Of a stretch of DNA of 64,000 nucleotides, positions 8,758 to 17,621 are shown one piece after another. Source of the stretch: Gammaproteobacteria bacterium (GTDB lineage: Bacteria > Pseudomonadota > Gammaproteobacteria > Pseudomonadales > Azotimanducaceae); contig JAPPGA010000034.1 of NCBI GenBank assembly GCA_028821515.1, forward strand, positions 1 through 64,000, written 5' to 3'. The notes below the pieces were generated by a model. It made no database searches. It worked only from the letters and a program-made list of their open reading frames with translations, and was not told the origin of the DNA. Position 1 is the first letter of the stretch. Each line of letters starts with the position of its first letter. The translations under genes were made by a program, and so were the position numbers.

Positions 8758-9055
8758 ATGCGAGAGACCGCCTGACTGATAAATACTCCTAGTGATCGTC
8801 GGTGTGCCGCGGGACGGGAGGGGAAGGCGGGATGACTGTCATTGGAAATCATTCGTGAACGCCGTACGCCACTGGGACGGAGCACGACTCCAAACTCAAT
8901 GATCTGCTGGTCAAGCCGTTGCAGGTAGCAAGCAGCGCGATGACGGCGGGGCGACCATCGTTGTTGCCGAGGTTTGCGCCTGGCGGACCCCGTGGAGGTC
9001 TGGGGTCTGAACCATCGCCCCGGCGGGCGGCTGCGAGTACTGAATCGTTAGCTCG

Positions 9056-10399
9056 GTGAGCCAGATGCGGCTGGACCAGAGATTCGTGGAGGCTGTGCTG
9101 GGACTTACGCCCGCCGAGGCGGAAATCGCGGTACTTCTCGCCGAGGGCCTCACCGTCCGCCAGATCGCCGAGGCAACCGGGCGCGGATATGGCACCGTGC
9201 GCAGTCACCTCAAGCACACGTTCTCCAAGCTCGGCGTCAGGCGACAATTCGAGGTGGTGCAAGCCGTCCATTCGCTGTCGATCCTGCCAGGCTCCGAAGG
9301 ATCGGGGCCGTGGGCGACCGTGCTTCGGGATCGCACTCTCCAGCGGCCGCCTGCGGGACCGTTTCCGAGCAGATGGATCGAACATCCAGTTAACAACACG
9401 GAACCCATCTCCGCTCGCAGGACAGACCTGGAGTCTGTCGCCATGGCGACCCATTCGACATGGCGAGTCGCCCATGCGCCCGATGCGCGCAGTTGGAGGT
9501 ATCCGCTGCCCATATCCGGCGAAGTCGAGTGGCGTGTGCACAGCGTCCTGGAGGCGGAAATACCGTTGCCCTTGCTACCCCCTGGGCATATCGTCGTACC
9601 GAGTTTCTCGTGCCTGGAGGGTTTCGACCATCTCTGGTGGCTGGACTGTGGCGCTGGATCGTCCTTCACCGCGAGTTTCGGGCAGCAGTCCGGTCAATAT
9701 GCCCACTTCGAGGGCACCCAGGGAGTCCGCGCCCGGCCCGACTACTTCACGACTTCCCAGGCAATATCAAATGCCCGGTTGCGCCTGCTCGTCGACACGG
9801 TCAAGCCGCCCCAGGACTATCTGGTCACAGTCAGCGTGCGTGCAATCCCCGGGAAGATCAAAGACGTCCCGACCGTGGACACGCCGCTGCTGGACATTCC
9901 TCCCATGAACGCCATGTCCTCGAAGAAGTGGGAGTTCGGCAGGCGCATCTGCGCCGCGACCTGCGTCTCCATGGCGATGGACTATCTGGGTGTGGATCAT
10001 GCATTACATGACCTGGTGATCGCCGCTTATCATCGCCCCGCAGATCGGTACGGCGTCTGGCCCCAGAATCTCTGGGCGGCCAGCCGTTGGGGTGTCGTCG
10101 GCGCGATCGAAACGACAACGGATTGGAAAGTCCTCGAACGGGCAGTCGCCGAAGGACACCCTTTCGCGCCTCTCATCGCATTCGACGAGGGCGATCTCGA
10201 AGGCAGCCCTATCCCAGCGAGCCTGGGACACATGGTCATCGTCCGCGGCATACAGAACAGGCGCGTGGTGGTACACGATCCCGTCGCACAAGACGTCATC
10301 AGTGTGCCCCGGCAATACGCCGCGGACGAGTTCCGCAAGGCGTGGCTTGGTGCCATGGGGTTTTTCTTCCTGTTCGCCGTCCCTGCATCGGATTCCTGA
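9056..10399 (+). CDS. LuxR-type HTH fused to a C39-like cysteine peptidase
   Basis: A 447-residue protein in one frame. Residues about 10-75 are a LuxR/GerE-type winged HTH (LTPAEAEIAVLLAEGLTVRQ, then TVRSHLKHTFSKLG). Residues about 80-130 are low in recognisable structure. Residues about 135-275 look like a beta-rich domain. Residues about 285-445 match a C39-like papain-fold peptidase with candidate catalytic Cys299 (ICAATCVSMAMDYLG), His392 (LGHMVIV) and Asp408 (VVHDP). The start is GTG 9056 (or ATG 9065); an in-frame TGA lies just upstream at 9041. The peptidase could instead start at MATHSTWR (9444), making the HTH part a truncated regulator. It runs opposite to all neighbours. Confidence 0.65.
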   Translation: MSQMRLDQRFVEAVLGLTPAEAEIAVLLAEGLTVRQIAEATGRGYGTVRSHLKHTFSKLGVRRQFEVVQAVHSLSILPGSEGSGPWATVLRDRTLQRPPAGPFPSRWIEHPVNNTEPISARRTDLESVAMATHSTWRVAHAPDARSWRYPLPISGEVEWRVHSVLEAEIPLPLLPPGHIVVPSFSCLEGFDHLWWLDCGAGSSFTASFGQQSGQYAHFEGTQGVRARPDYFTTSQAISNARLRLLVDTVKPPQDYLVTVSVRAIPGKIKDVPTVDTPLLDIPPMNAMSSKKWEFGRRICAATCVSMAMDYLGVDHALHDLVIAAYHRPADRYGVWPQNLWAASRWGVVGAIETTTDWKVLERAVAEGHPFAPLIAFDEGDLEGSPIPASLGHMVIVRGIQNRRVVVHDPVAQDVISVPRQYAADEFRKAWLGAMGFFFLFAVPASDS

Positions 10400-10436
10400 T
10401 CCCGGTGGCCAGCCAGCCGCCGCGCGGGTCTGCCCC

Positions 10437-10657
10437 CTGAAACCCGACGGCCCTGCGGATGCGCCGTGTCTCACCTCCGCCCAGGCTGGCTGTTTCACCC
10501 GCCCCGCGCTCCGGCACTACGCGCCGTTGTCCGGGGCTGTCAGCGCCATGAAATCCGCCGGCCCTTCGGGCGCGTCGCATTTCACCCCCGCCCAAGCCCA
10601 CCTACCATACTGCGCCTTGATCGGCACTGCGTGCCGCTCTGTAGCGCAGCCTGCTAG
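10437..10657 (+). repeat. R2 dispersed repeat, two tandem units
   Basis: Two related units with a period near 111 bases. Unit one contains CTGAAACCCGACGGCCCTGC (from 10437) and unit two contains ATGAAATCCGCCGGCCCTTC (from 10548). Each continues into a segment ending in CACC(T/C)CCGCCCA(G/A)GC. A tail with GCGCCTTGATCGGCACTG runs to CTAG at 10654-10657, which overlaps the stop of the LolA-like gene. A third, inverted copy is at 40479-40610. Confidence 0.65.
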
Positions 10658-11409
10658 GTTGCCTCTTTCAGCGTGAAGAGGGTAAACATGCGTTCCGGCA
10701 ACTCGATGTCGAACTCGGCCGAGTCGGTCACGACTTCGGTCCAGTGGTCCGACTCGTCCAGTCGTTCCATTCGCATCCGCGTGGCCAGGGTCCGTCCTCC
10801 CATGGAACCGATCTCGAGCGTGGTCATGCGTTTCAATGCCACCTGCAGCTGGTCGTAGAACACCTGTTCCAGCATCACGTAGTCGTCGCGCAGCACCCAG
10901 ATTTCCTTGCCCCAGACGACCGGCGCGTTTTCATGCGGCACCGCTTCGATCGTATAGATCGTGTGTTCGCCGTCCTGCCTTTTGTCGAGGATGGCGAGAT
11001 CGTAGTGGCGCAGCACCTGGTCGCTGCGGGACAGGTCGTTGTAGGAAAAGTCGGAGCCGCCCCAGCTTTGCGCGCGCATGCTGTACGGCAGACGGATCGT
11101 CCGGTTCAGCCTGGGCGTGTATGTCCACATGTTGTCGCCGACCTTCAGCAATGCGTTGCCTGCGTCCTTGGCGGGCGCCGTGAAACGAATCAGCGTGTCT
11201 TCCCGGCCCTGGCTCCAGGAGACGACGGATGTCGAACGCTCCCAGTCGGGGCGCTTGATCTTCATCGTGAGTTCGACGTGGGAAGTGGCGCCCCGCATCA
11301 GGTCCAGCGCGCCGGACACAAGTTCTTCCGCCGTGAGGTCTTCCGCATCGGCGGCGGCTGTCGAAAGGACAAGCATTCCGGCCGCCAGGCAAGACAGTGT
11401 TCTATTCAC
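10654..11409 (-). CDS. LolA-like outer membrane lipoprotein-sorting protein
   Basis: A 251-residue periplasmic protein with a cleavable signal peptide (about 1-22, ending AADA). It has the half-barrel lipoprotein-sorting fold seen in the outer membrane lipoprotein-sorting family. Family-like stretches include VVSWSQGREDTLIRFTAPAK and LPYSMRAQSWGGSDFSYND. Proteins of this kind normally neighbour FtsX permeases and an ATPase, as at 4509-7750 here, and probably carry or receive their substrate. Its stop codon falls at the CTAG end of repeat R2. It is 21 bases below the membrane protein gene at 11431, so the two are probably co-transcribed. Confidence 0.85.
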   Translation of the reverse strand: MNRTLSCLAAGMLVLSTAAADAEDLTAEELVSGALDLMRGATSHVELTMKIKRPDWERSTSVVSWSQGREDTLIRFTAPAKDAGNALLKVGDNMWTYTPRLNRTIRLPYSMRAQSWGGSDFSYNDLSRSDQVLRHYDLAILDKRQDGEHTIYTIEAVPHENAPVVWGKEIWVLRDDYVMLEQVFYDQLQVALKRMTTLEIGSMGGRTLATRMRMERLDESDHWTEVVTDSAEFDIELPERMFTLFTLKEAT

Positions 11410-11430
11410 GGCGAAAGCTCCTGTGCGGCG

Positions 11431-11958
11431 CTATTCCTGCCTTGCCGGCATGAACTTGCTCAGCAACGCGGCGGCCAGGACGAAACAGAGGAAGTGGTAC
11501 ACGACGCTGTGGATCTTCCATGACAGTGGGTAGAGCCACCACAGGGTATCGCTACCCTCGATGACGACAACGGCGGCCAGACCGACCAGCGCGCCGGTCT
11601 TCAGATGCTGTGACATGCCTTCCTGGTGCCGCAGCAGCAGAAACACCACGAGCGCCATGAGGATGTTGTGTACCAGGCCGAGTGCCATGCTCGCGGGATC
11701 CGGTTGCGAGGCGGGGATTTCATGATCCACGTAGACCACGGCTTGAGAGCCCTCGGCGAGAAGCTCCATGTTGGCGGCCGCCGGCACCATGTAGGCACCG
11801 GTGTCGGGGAAATGGCGCTTGATGTCCGCGAGCGCCGCCTCCTGGTCGGCGGCTGAATTCAAGGCCGTGTAGGGGAGTGGGCTGATTCCCCAGTAGAGGA
11901 ACCCGAATATGAACAGCACGATTGCCGTCAGACCGATGCCTGCGATGGTTTTGGCCAT
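11431..11958 (-). CDS. Small integral membrane protein
   Basis: A 175-residue protein. One N-terminal membrane helix (IGLTAIVLFIFGFLYWG) is followed by an extracytoplasmic region with a DTGAYMVPAA motif, then about three more helices in the second half. I chose the ATG at 11958 because AAGGAG precedes it; the open frame further upstream is antisense to the hydratase gene. Similar membrane proteins of unknown role are common in proteobacteria. Its position next to the LolA-like gene suggests an envelope role, by association only. Confidence 0.7.
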   Translation of the reverse strand: MAKTIAGIGLTAIVLFIFGFLYWGISPLPYTALNSAADQEAALADIKRHFPDTGAYMVPAAANMELLAEGSQAVVYVDHEIPASQPDPASMALGLVHNILMALVVFLLLRHQEGMSQHLKTGALVGLAAVVVIEGSDTLWWLYPLSWKIHSVVYHFLCFVLAAALLSKFMPARQE

Positions 11959-12005
11959 GGTTGGAAACTCCTTCGTTGTTATCAGTGCGCGCCGCCTTCG
12001 ACGCT

Positions 12006-12842
12006 TCAGTCGTATGTACAGACCCCCTGGTCGATAACGATGTCGCCGTGCTGGTTCGCGGTTCGAAATATCGACTTTCCGGCGTCGGCCCACATGGACA
12101 CCGTGAGTGCATCGCCCGGGATGACCGGCCTCGAGAACCGTGCGTTCATGGACCGGAACCTGGCCGGATCGCCGCCGCAAAGCGAGTGCAACAACGCGCG
12201 CCCGGTGAAACCGTAGGTGCACAAACCGTGCAGTATTGGCCGGTCGAAGCCTCCTAGCGCCGCGAACGACGGGTCGGTATGTAGCGGGTTGTGATCGCCC
12301 GACAGCCGGTAGGTCAGTGCCTGGTCTTCGCGGGTCCGGTAGGTGACCTGGTGGGTCGGCTCAGAATCGGGAAACGCGGTCCTGCCGGAAGGCCCGCGGT
12401 CGCCGCCCCAACCGCCTTCGCCGCGGCAGAACAGGCTTGAGCGCGTCCTGAGCAGTGGTTTCCCCGTCGCCGCGTTGACCGCCTCGGATTCCGTCTCGAT
12501 CACGGCGGCATTGCGCTTGTCCCAGATGGCGGCGATACGCCCCCGGCTTTCCAGTTCTCCGTCGGGTGGAATCTCGTCGAACAGCTCGATGCCCTGTTCG
12601 CCATGCACCATTAACGCCGGATTGAAGCTTCCGGCTGCCCCCAGCGGCGTGCCGCCGCCGCCGATGATGACCGCGAAAGTCGGGAATACCCGCTGCGGCG
12701 TATCCGTCGTGTTCTCCGTTGTAAAGGAAAGTTCGTCGACGCCGGCGCCGATCCCGACCGCATACAGGAGCGCGTCCTTCGAGGTCCAACTGCGCGACAC
12801 CGGCCCACCGCTGGCACCGACCGCGTCAGGATCTATTGGCAT
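12006..12842 (-). CDS. MaoC-family (R)-specific enoyl-CoA hydratase / hydratase 2
   Basis: A 278-residue double hot-dog protein like the hydratase-2 part of peroxisomal multifunctional enzyme. The catalytic hydratase-2 motif is visible as YRLSGDHNPLHTDP (Asp and His of the catalytic dyad), followed by GGFDRPILHGLCTYG. It adds water across trans-2-enoyl-CoA to give the (R)-3-hydroxyacyl-CoA. The N-terminal half is the degenerate first hot-dog fold. Start is ATG 12842. It lies between the membrane-protein gene and a peptide-binding protein, and no other beta-oxidation genes adjoin it. Confidence 0.88.
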   Translation of the reverse strand: MPIDPDAVGASGGPVSRSWTSKDALLYAVGIGAGVDELSFTTENTTDTPQRVFPTFAVIIGGGGTPLGAAGSFNPALMVHGEQGIELFDEIPPDGELESRGRIAAIWDKRNAAVIETESEAVNAATGKPLLRTRSSLFCRGEGGWGGDRGPSGRTAFPDSEPTHQVTYRTREDQALTYRLSGDHNPLHTDPSFAALGGFDRPILHGLCTYGFTGRALLHSLCGGDPARFRSMNARFSRPVIPGDALTVSMWADAGKSIFRTANQHGDIVIDQGVCTYD

Positions 12843-12914
12843 GATTCTCCCTCATGATGTCGTTGGGGCGCCGCTCTGCTCGTGGCTTGCGAACCTTATC
12901 AGCATTGCGGTTCG

Positions 12915-14750
12915 TCATGGTGGGAGACCGGTAGGGTATCTCGTGCCTCCGGTGATCTGTCGCGCCTTTTCGGTGTCGTACCACCATGCGTCGTGCTGTG
13001 GTGGACTGTAGACGGCGCTGTCTTCGCGTTCGGGACGCCCGAACTTGTCCCAGTACACGATGCGCGGCTCGTGCATGGTCTCAAGCAGTATGTTGTAGAA
13101 GCGCCACAGCAGCACTCGATCAAGGGCCCGGCAGGCGTCCGTGATCGCGGCGAGCGTCTCGGCGCTTTCCGCGCGATCGACCAACGTGTCCACCACCGGA
13201 TCGCTGATCCCCGCCAGGTTGCCGCTCACGGGCTCTCCTGCGCCGTGGGAGGCGAAGTAGTTCCGGAGCTGTCTCGTGGGCGGCGACACGAAGCCGTGTT
13301 CCCGCAACACGGCGTCGAACTCCCGCTTGGCCGTCAGGTTGAAAAAAAGCGCGTCGTCGGCGACACGGATACGCGCGTCTATCCCCAATCGCCGGAGCGA
13401 GTCGACATAGGGCAGCAACATGCGCTCGTCGGCGGGCGTCCGGACGAGCAGTCGCAGCGTGAAAGGCTTGCCCTCGCCATCCACCAGCGCACCGTTGGCC
13501 GTTCGCCATCCCGCCGCTCGGAGAAGTTGCCGCGCACGCCGCAGCGCAGATCGATTGCCTCCAGTGCCGCCGGAACTCGGCAGTTCAAAGACATCGTTGA
13601 ATACCCGCTCCGGGACCTGTCCCCGGAAGCGTTGCAGTATCTCCAGTTCCGAACCGGTGGGGACGCCTCGTGCGGCGAATCGCGAATTGGCGAAATAGCT
13701 CTCCGCGCGTTCGTACAGGCCGTGGTGATACACCCGGTTCTGCCAGTCGAAGTCCAACGCCAGCGTCAGGGCTTCCCGCACGCGAATATCCGAGAGTTGG
13801 GGCCTGCGCGTGTTGAGCGTGATGGCCCGTTGTGCCCCGCTGAGGAGCCGCCAGCGGATAGTGTCCCTCTTGAACCGGTCGGCGGTGCCATACGAAATCC
13901 AGTGCTGGATGTCCGCCTCAAGCCGAAAGTCGAACAGTCCCTTGCGGAAGGCCTCGCGCGCGATCGTGTTGTCCCGGTACAGGTCGTAGCGGATCTCGTC
14001 GAAGTTGTGCCGGCCCAGCTTGACGGGGAGGTGGCGTCCCCAGTAGTCCCGCACGCGTTCGTACCGCACGTGGGATCGATCATGGCCGGCCACGCGATAC
14101 GGCCCACTCCCGAGCGGCGGGATGGAGGTCGTGGCAGCCGGATTCCGGCCCTTCCAGTAATGTGCGGGAAGTATGCTCACGTAGGCGAGCCACTGCAGGT
14201 CGGTGGTGCCAAACCTGTGCTTGTGGTGAAACGCGACCCCGCGGGGGCCGGTGGTCTCCACCGCCGAGAGCCAGCCCATGTAGAGCTTGCCCTGGACTGT
14301 GCCGAGCACGTGATCGAACGTGAACTTCACGTCCAGCGGCGTGATTGGCGCGCCATCGTGCCAGCGGGCGTCGGGATGCAGTCGAACGTGCAGCGAACGG
14401 CCGTCGGGAGAGAGCGCCATGCCTTGCGCCAGGTGTCCGTAAAAGCTGCCCAACTCGTCGCCCGCGCGGTGCAGGAGGTAATCGTAGGTGCGGTTCATGC
14501 CCGGCGCGGGGACCACGTCCTCGTCCCAGACATCGGAGAAGTTCCGGATCGGGGCGTTGGTGGAGAGCCGCAGCACGCCCCCCTTGGGCGCATCGGGGTT
14601 CATGTAGTCGAAACCCCGAAAATCCGCCGGATACTTCAGTTCGTGGATGAGGGAAATGCCGTGACGAAACTCAAGCGGCTGCTCTTCCGCGGCGGGGGCA
14701 AGGGCCGCCGCGAAGGGGAATAGCCAGCAGACGGCAGAGGGGCTTCTCAA
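12915..14750 (-). CDS. Family 5 extracellular solute-binding protein, YejA-like
   Basis: A 611-residue periplasmic binding protein for peptides or similar solutes. A short signal peptide ends near ALAPAA. The body shows the family-5 pattern: YPADFRGFDYMNPDAPKGG near the start, RLHPDARWHDGAPITPLDVKFTFD in the first lobe and TLNTRRPQLSDIRVREALTLALD further on. The length and the opening match the YejA branch. The start is a TTG that overlaps the TGA of the upstream hydrolase gene (TTGA). No permease or ATPase of this transporter lies nearby, so it is either an orphan or works with a transporter elsewhere. Confidence 0.85.
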   Translation of the reverse strand: MRSPSAVCWLFPFAAALAPAAEEQPLEFRHGISLIHELKYPADFRGFDYMNPDAPKGGVLRLSTNAPIRNFSDVWDEDVVPAPGMNRTYDYLLHRAGDELGSFYGHLAQGMALSPDGRSLHVRLHPDARWHDGAPITPLDVKFTFDHVLGTVQGKLYMGWLSAVETTGPRGVAFHHKHRFGTTDLQWLAYVSILPAHYWKGRNPAATTSIPPLGSGPYRVAGHDRSHVRYERVRDYWGRHLPVKLGRHNFDEIRYDLYRDNTIAREAFRKGLFDFRLEADIQHWISYGTADRFKRDTIRWRLLSGAQRAITLNTRRPQLSDIRVREALTLALDFDWQNRVYHHGLYERAESYFANSRFAARGVPTGSELEILQRFRGQVPERVFNDVFELPSSGGTGGNRSALRRARQLLRAAGWRTANGALVDGEGKPFTLRLLVRTPADERMLLPYVDSLRRLGIDARIRVADDALFFNLTAKREFDAVLREHGFVSPPTRQLRNYFASHGAGEPVSGNLAGISDPVVDTLVDRAESAETLAAITDACRALDRVLLWRFYNILLETMHEPRIVYWDKFGRPEREDSAVYSPPQHDAWWYDTEKARQITGGTRYPTGLPP

Positions 14751-15904
14751 CGACTGGCAAGCCTTGCCAGGCGCTTGAGCGTCGGCGCGAACCGTTCGCC
14801 GATGCGGATGTAGCCGGCCGCGTTCGGATGCAGGTCGTCGGGCAGGTCGTCTGCGTCCCCGGCCCCGAACAGCGTGAGTCCGTCGAGGTAGTAGAGGTGC
14901 TCGTCACCCGACCTTCGCCGCGTATCGACCACTTCGGCGATGATCTCGCGGACGCGCTGTAGCGACATGCAGCCGTTTCGGATCTCGTCATGGCCCTTGA
15001 TGGCGTCGAATTTTCCGGTTGACGCATGGCGCATCATCGGCCCGGGACGCGTCTCGGCACCGGGGCAGAAGATAGGGGAAACCGCGATGATGGGCGTCTC
15101 GGGCTTGCCTTCGCGGACCGTATCGAGGAAGCCGTGCAGGGCGGGCACGAAAACCCGCTCCCGCATGGAGTCCGCATTGACGATGTTGATGCCGGTCTTG
15201 ATGCTGACGATGTCGGCGTCGGCGTCGCGGATGGTGCGGGCGACGAACTGGTCCAGGTGGCATTGACCGGAGAGTCCGAGGTTCTGCATGGCGACGTTCG
15301 CCCGGCGCGCCGCCACCGCGGGCCAGATGTATGCGGGTTCTTCTGCTTCCCCGCACTGGCTGATGGAACTGCCGTAATGGATCCACCTGGCGCGGCCATC
15401 GGCAGCCATCGGCGCCAGTTCTGCTCCGTCGTCAACGATAAGCGTGCGCAACTCGATGGCGGCGTTGTGCGGTAGCCACAACTCGCAGTCGCTGGATGCG
15501 CCATCGAGGTCGGCGAACCAAATGGTGTCCGGTTCGCCGGGAACGAATTCAAAATCGCCCGGCGTCCGGGAACTGAGGATGATGTCGTTGCCGAGATTCG
15601 ATTCCGCGGAATGGATCCGTCCGCCCGTCTCCAGGTTGAAGGTGACGGGCCTCCGCGGGCGGTCGGCCGTGTGCCTGGTCGTTGCAAGGAACGATAGCCC
15701 CAGTCGCCTCGTGTCTGTGCTGAACTGCAGTCGCACCCCGGAAGCCATGCGCGCCATCACGTCCACCGGCGCCGGCAGCTGCGGGCGCGCCCAGCCCGGA
15801 AGGCGCCTGGGAGATATGCCTTCCTCGCTGACATCAAAATCCATCGCGCCGTAGGCGCGCACGGTGTCCCCGAGCAGTTGTCTCACGGCCAGCGTCTGCG
15901 TCAT
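14747..15904 (-). CDS. SGNH/GDSL-type hydrolase with N-terminal beta domain
   Basis: A 385-residue esterase-like protein. The first ~170 residues form a beta-rich accessory domain. The catalytic domain then carries block I GSSIS (nucleophile Ser), block II GLSGQCHLD (Gly), block III GINIVN (Asn) and block V DDLHPNAAGY (Asp and His), so the SGNH set is complete. No signal peptide is evident. It overlaps the downstream binding-protein gene by four bases. Substrate is unknown; relatives act on acetylated sugars or other esters. Confidence 0.85.
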   Translation of the reverse strand: MTQTLAVRQLLGDTVRAYGAMDFDVSEEGISPRRLPGWARPQLPAPVDVMARMASGVRLQFSTDTRRLGLSFLATTRHTADRPRRPVTFNLETGGRIHSAESNLGNDIILSSRTPGDFEFVPGEPDTIWFADLDGASSDCELWLPHNAAIELRTLIVDDGAELAPMAADGRARWIHYGSSISQCGEAEEPAYIWPAVAARRANVAMQNLGLSGQCHLDQFVARTIRDADADIVSIKTGINIVNADSMRERVFVPALHGFLDTVREGKPETPIIAVSPIFCPGAETRPGPMMRHASTGKFDAIKGHDEIRNGCMSLQRVREIIAEVVDTRRRSGDEHLYYLDGLTLFGAGDADDLPDDLHPNAAGYIRIGERFAPTLKRLARLASR

Positions 15905-15988
15905 GGCTGGTTGCGCTCGGCGTTTCGGGTCATGGGGTCCTTGAAGGGGCGATGGGCCGATTCGAGTATACGGGAGCCCGTGAGACCC

Positions 15989-16492
15989 CTACACGGAGAT
16001 GTTCGTAACGGGAGCGACCGTATGCGCTACCAGGCGGTTCCGGCAGAAGCGGAAGTCTGCGCGAATCCGCTCGCCGCGAAGGACCGTCGGTAGCCAGATG
16101 CGATCGTTCTCCCACATTTCGTCGTAAGGAACTTCGTCGATGCGGCACCAGAAGGGGTCGGCTTCCGCCGTGAGCGCGGGAGTGCCGTCAAATTCCGAAG
16201 AAACGAATGCGAATCCCTCCATGGCCAAGCCCTCTGCCGGGTCGTCATAGCGCAGCAGCGCGCGGAGTTCGAGCGCCTGGACCCGGACGCCGACCTCTTC
16301 GGCGACCTCGCGAATCGCCGCCGCCTCGACCGACTCGCCCGCCTCGACCCGGCCTCCCGGCGCATTGATTTTCCCCGCTCCGTGACCGCGCAACTTGCGT
16401 ATCAGGAGCACCGAGTCGCCGTGCAGGAGGTATACCAGCGTTGCGCGCTCCCCGGGTTCCCAGTCGCGGGGAATGCACGGGTCGCGGGGCAT
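15989..16492 (-). CDS. Nudix hydrolase
   Basis: A 167-residue MutT-like pyrophosphohydrolase. The Nudix box is intact: GGRVEAGESVEAAAIREVAEEVG at about residues 48-70, including the REVAEEVG metal-binding glutamates. The pattern and length are close to 8-oxo-dGTP-type or general housecleaning enzymes. Start is given as ATG 16492; a GTG two codons upstream is an alternative and neither has a strong ribosome-binding site. It lies 14 bases from the end of the reductase gene, suggesting one transcript. Confidence 0.85.
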   Translation of the reverse strand: MPRDPCIPRDWEPGERATLVYLLHGDSVLLIRKLRGHGAGKINAPGGRVEAGESVEAAAIREVAEEVGVRVQALELRALLRYDDPAEGLAMEGFAFVSSEFDGTPALTAEADPFWCRIDEVPYDEMWENDRIWLPTVLRGERIRADFRFCRNRLVAHTVAPVTNISV

Positions 16493-16506
16493 CCGCACTG
16501 GTGCTG

Positions 16507-17574
16507 CTAGGGCCTCTTCAGGGAGAACCCGGGACGCAGGACCGGCTCCACGCCGCCCACGCTGATCAGCGACTCCGCCATATCCCGAAGCGAGTCGTCG
16601 AGTTCGCGGTAGTCAATGCCGAACAGCGCCCGCGTCCGGTCGTTGCGCAGGTCGGTGCCGAAATAGACGGCCCTGCGTTCTCGTCTCCGGGCCAGCCCCG
16701 CTTCGTCCAGGTCTTCCGTCAGGTCGGGTGTGGCGTAGCCGAGTTCGGGCAACAGCCGGTCGATGCGCGCGCACACTTCCTCGACATCGATTCTCTCCGC
16801 GTTGTAGGCGATGTAGCGATCGCCGTTGCCGACCATGACGCTTTCGAGGATGGCGATCTGGACTGCCGCAGTGTCGCGAACGTCGACCGTGTGCCAGGGC
16901 CGGTAGCCGTGTACGGCCGGGTTGCATTCCCCCAGCAGCATCCGCTTCATCAAGCCCTGCCAGGGACCTCTGTCGCCCTGGTGCGCCGACTGTATCGGTC
17001 CCACGTTGTCTGCGGGACAGCAGGTGATCGAGTCCCACATACCGCTCTGTTCCGCCGCTTCTGCGAACGTGTGTTCCGCCTGCTGCTTGCTCTGCGAGTA
17101 GCCGGAGAGCCTCGGATCTCCCTGGTCCGGATAGCGGTCTTCGTAGATGACGGGCCGTTTGACCATTTCATCGAAGTTCCGCTCGGAAACGACTGCTGCG
17201 ATGCTGGAGGTGACAACAACCCGGTTGACGGAGTCCGACTCGTTGACGCTTTTGATAATGTGATCGCAGACCCCCTTGATGTATTCCGCGTTGCCATAGT
17301 CGTTGACGTGAGAGACGTGGGCGACCCCATGGCACCCCTTGAAGATGTCATCGAAACACCCGGGGTTGTTGAGGTCAGCCGAATGCAGGGTCAGCCGGCC
17401 TGAAACGTAACCGGGCATGGCCTTCAGGAAGCTGGTCTTGACCGCATCGCTTTCGTCGCGCACACAGGCCCGGACGCGGTAGCCACGGTCCAGCAGGCCC
17501 CTGACTACCCAACCGCCGATGAATCCTGCAGCGCCGGTGACGGCGATTGTGCCACCTCGTGGAACAGGTGCCAT
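16507..17574 (-). CDS. NAD(P)-dependent epimerase/dehydratase, dihydroflavonol-reductase-like
   Basis: A 355-residue extended short-chain dehydrogenase. The N-terminal Rossmann motif is TGAAGFIGGWV and the catalytic Tyr-Lys pair is in YSQSK. VVVTSSIAAV before it supplies the catalytic Ser. The VRDESDAVKTSFLKAMPG region resembles dihydroflavonol-4-reductase and aldehyde-reductase relatives. ATG 17574 is preferred over the TTG at 17580 because GGGAGG sits 7 bases upstream of the ATG. The substrate is not readable. Genes on both sides run in the same direction. Confidence 0.85.
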   Translation of the reverse strand: MAPVPRGGTIAVTGAAGFIGGWVVRGLLDRGYRVRACVRDESDAVKTSFLKAMPGYVSGRLTLHSADLNNPGCFDDIFKGCHGVAHVSHVNDYGNAEYIKGVCDHIIKSVNESDSVNRVVVTSSIAAVVSERNFDEMVKRPVIYEDRYPDQGDPRLSGYSQSKQQAEHTFAEAAEQSGMWDSITCCPADNVGPIQSAHQGDRGPWQGLMKRMLLGECNPAVHGYRPWHTVDVRDTAAVQIAILESVMVGNGDRYIAYNAERIDVEEVCARIDRLLPELGYATPDLTEDLDEAGLARRRERRAVYFGTDLRNDRTRALFGIDYRELDDSLRDMAESLISVGGVEPVLRPGFSLKRP

Positions 17575-17621
17575 GGTCAAACCTCCCTACTTGTCCTGTT
17601 GCGGGGAAGCGGGCAAGCCTA

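Larger units (their letters stand above)
7751..9055. other. Gene-poor 1.3 kb stretch, possibly decayed DNA
   Basis: No convincing full-length gene was found on either strand; short open frames lack family-like sequence. The only plausible coding piece is a small minus-strand frame at 8221-8412. Two similar near-palindromes, TCCCATTTGAGGGA (8679-8692) and CCCTAATTGAGGG (8745-8757), lie ahead of the LuxR-type gene. A partial R1-like string GACGGAGCAC occurs at about 8876-8885. The region interrupts what looks like one minus-strand export operon. Confidence 0.5.

Noticed and set aside
12882-14723. Long plus-strand open frame of 613 codons
   Set aside because: It is antisense to the family-5 binding protein, whose translation is clearly a known family; the frame has no family-like sequence and is a by-product of high GC.
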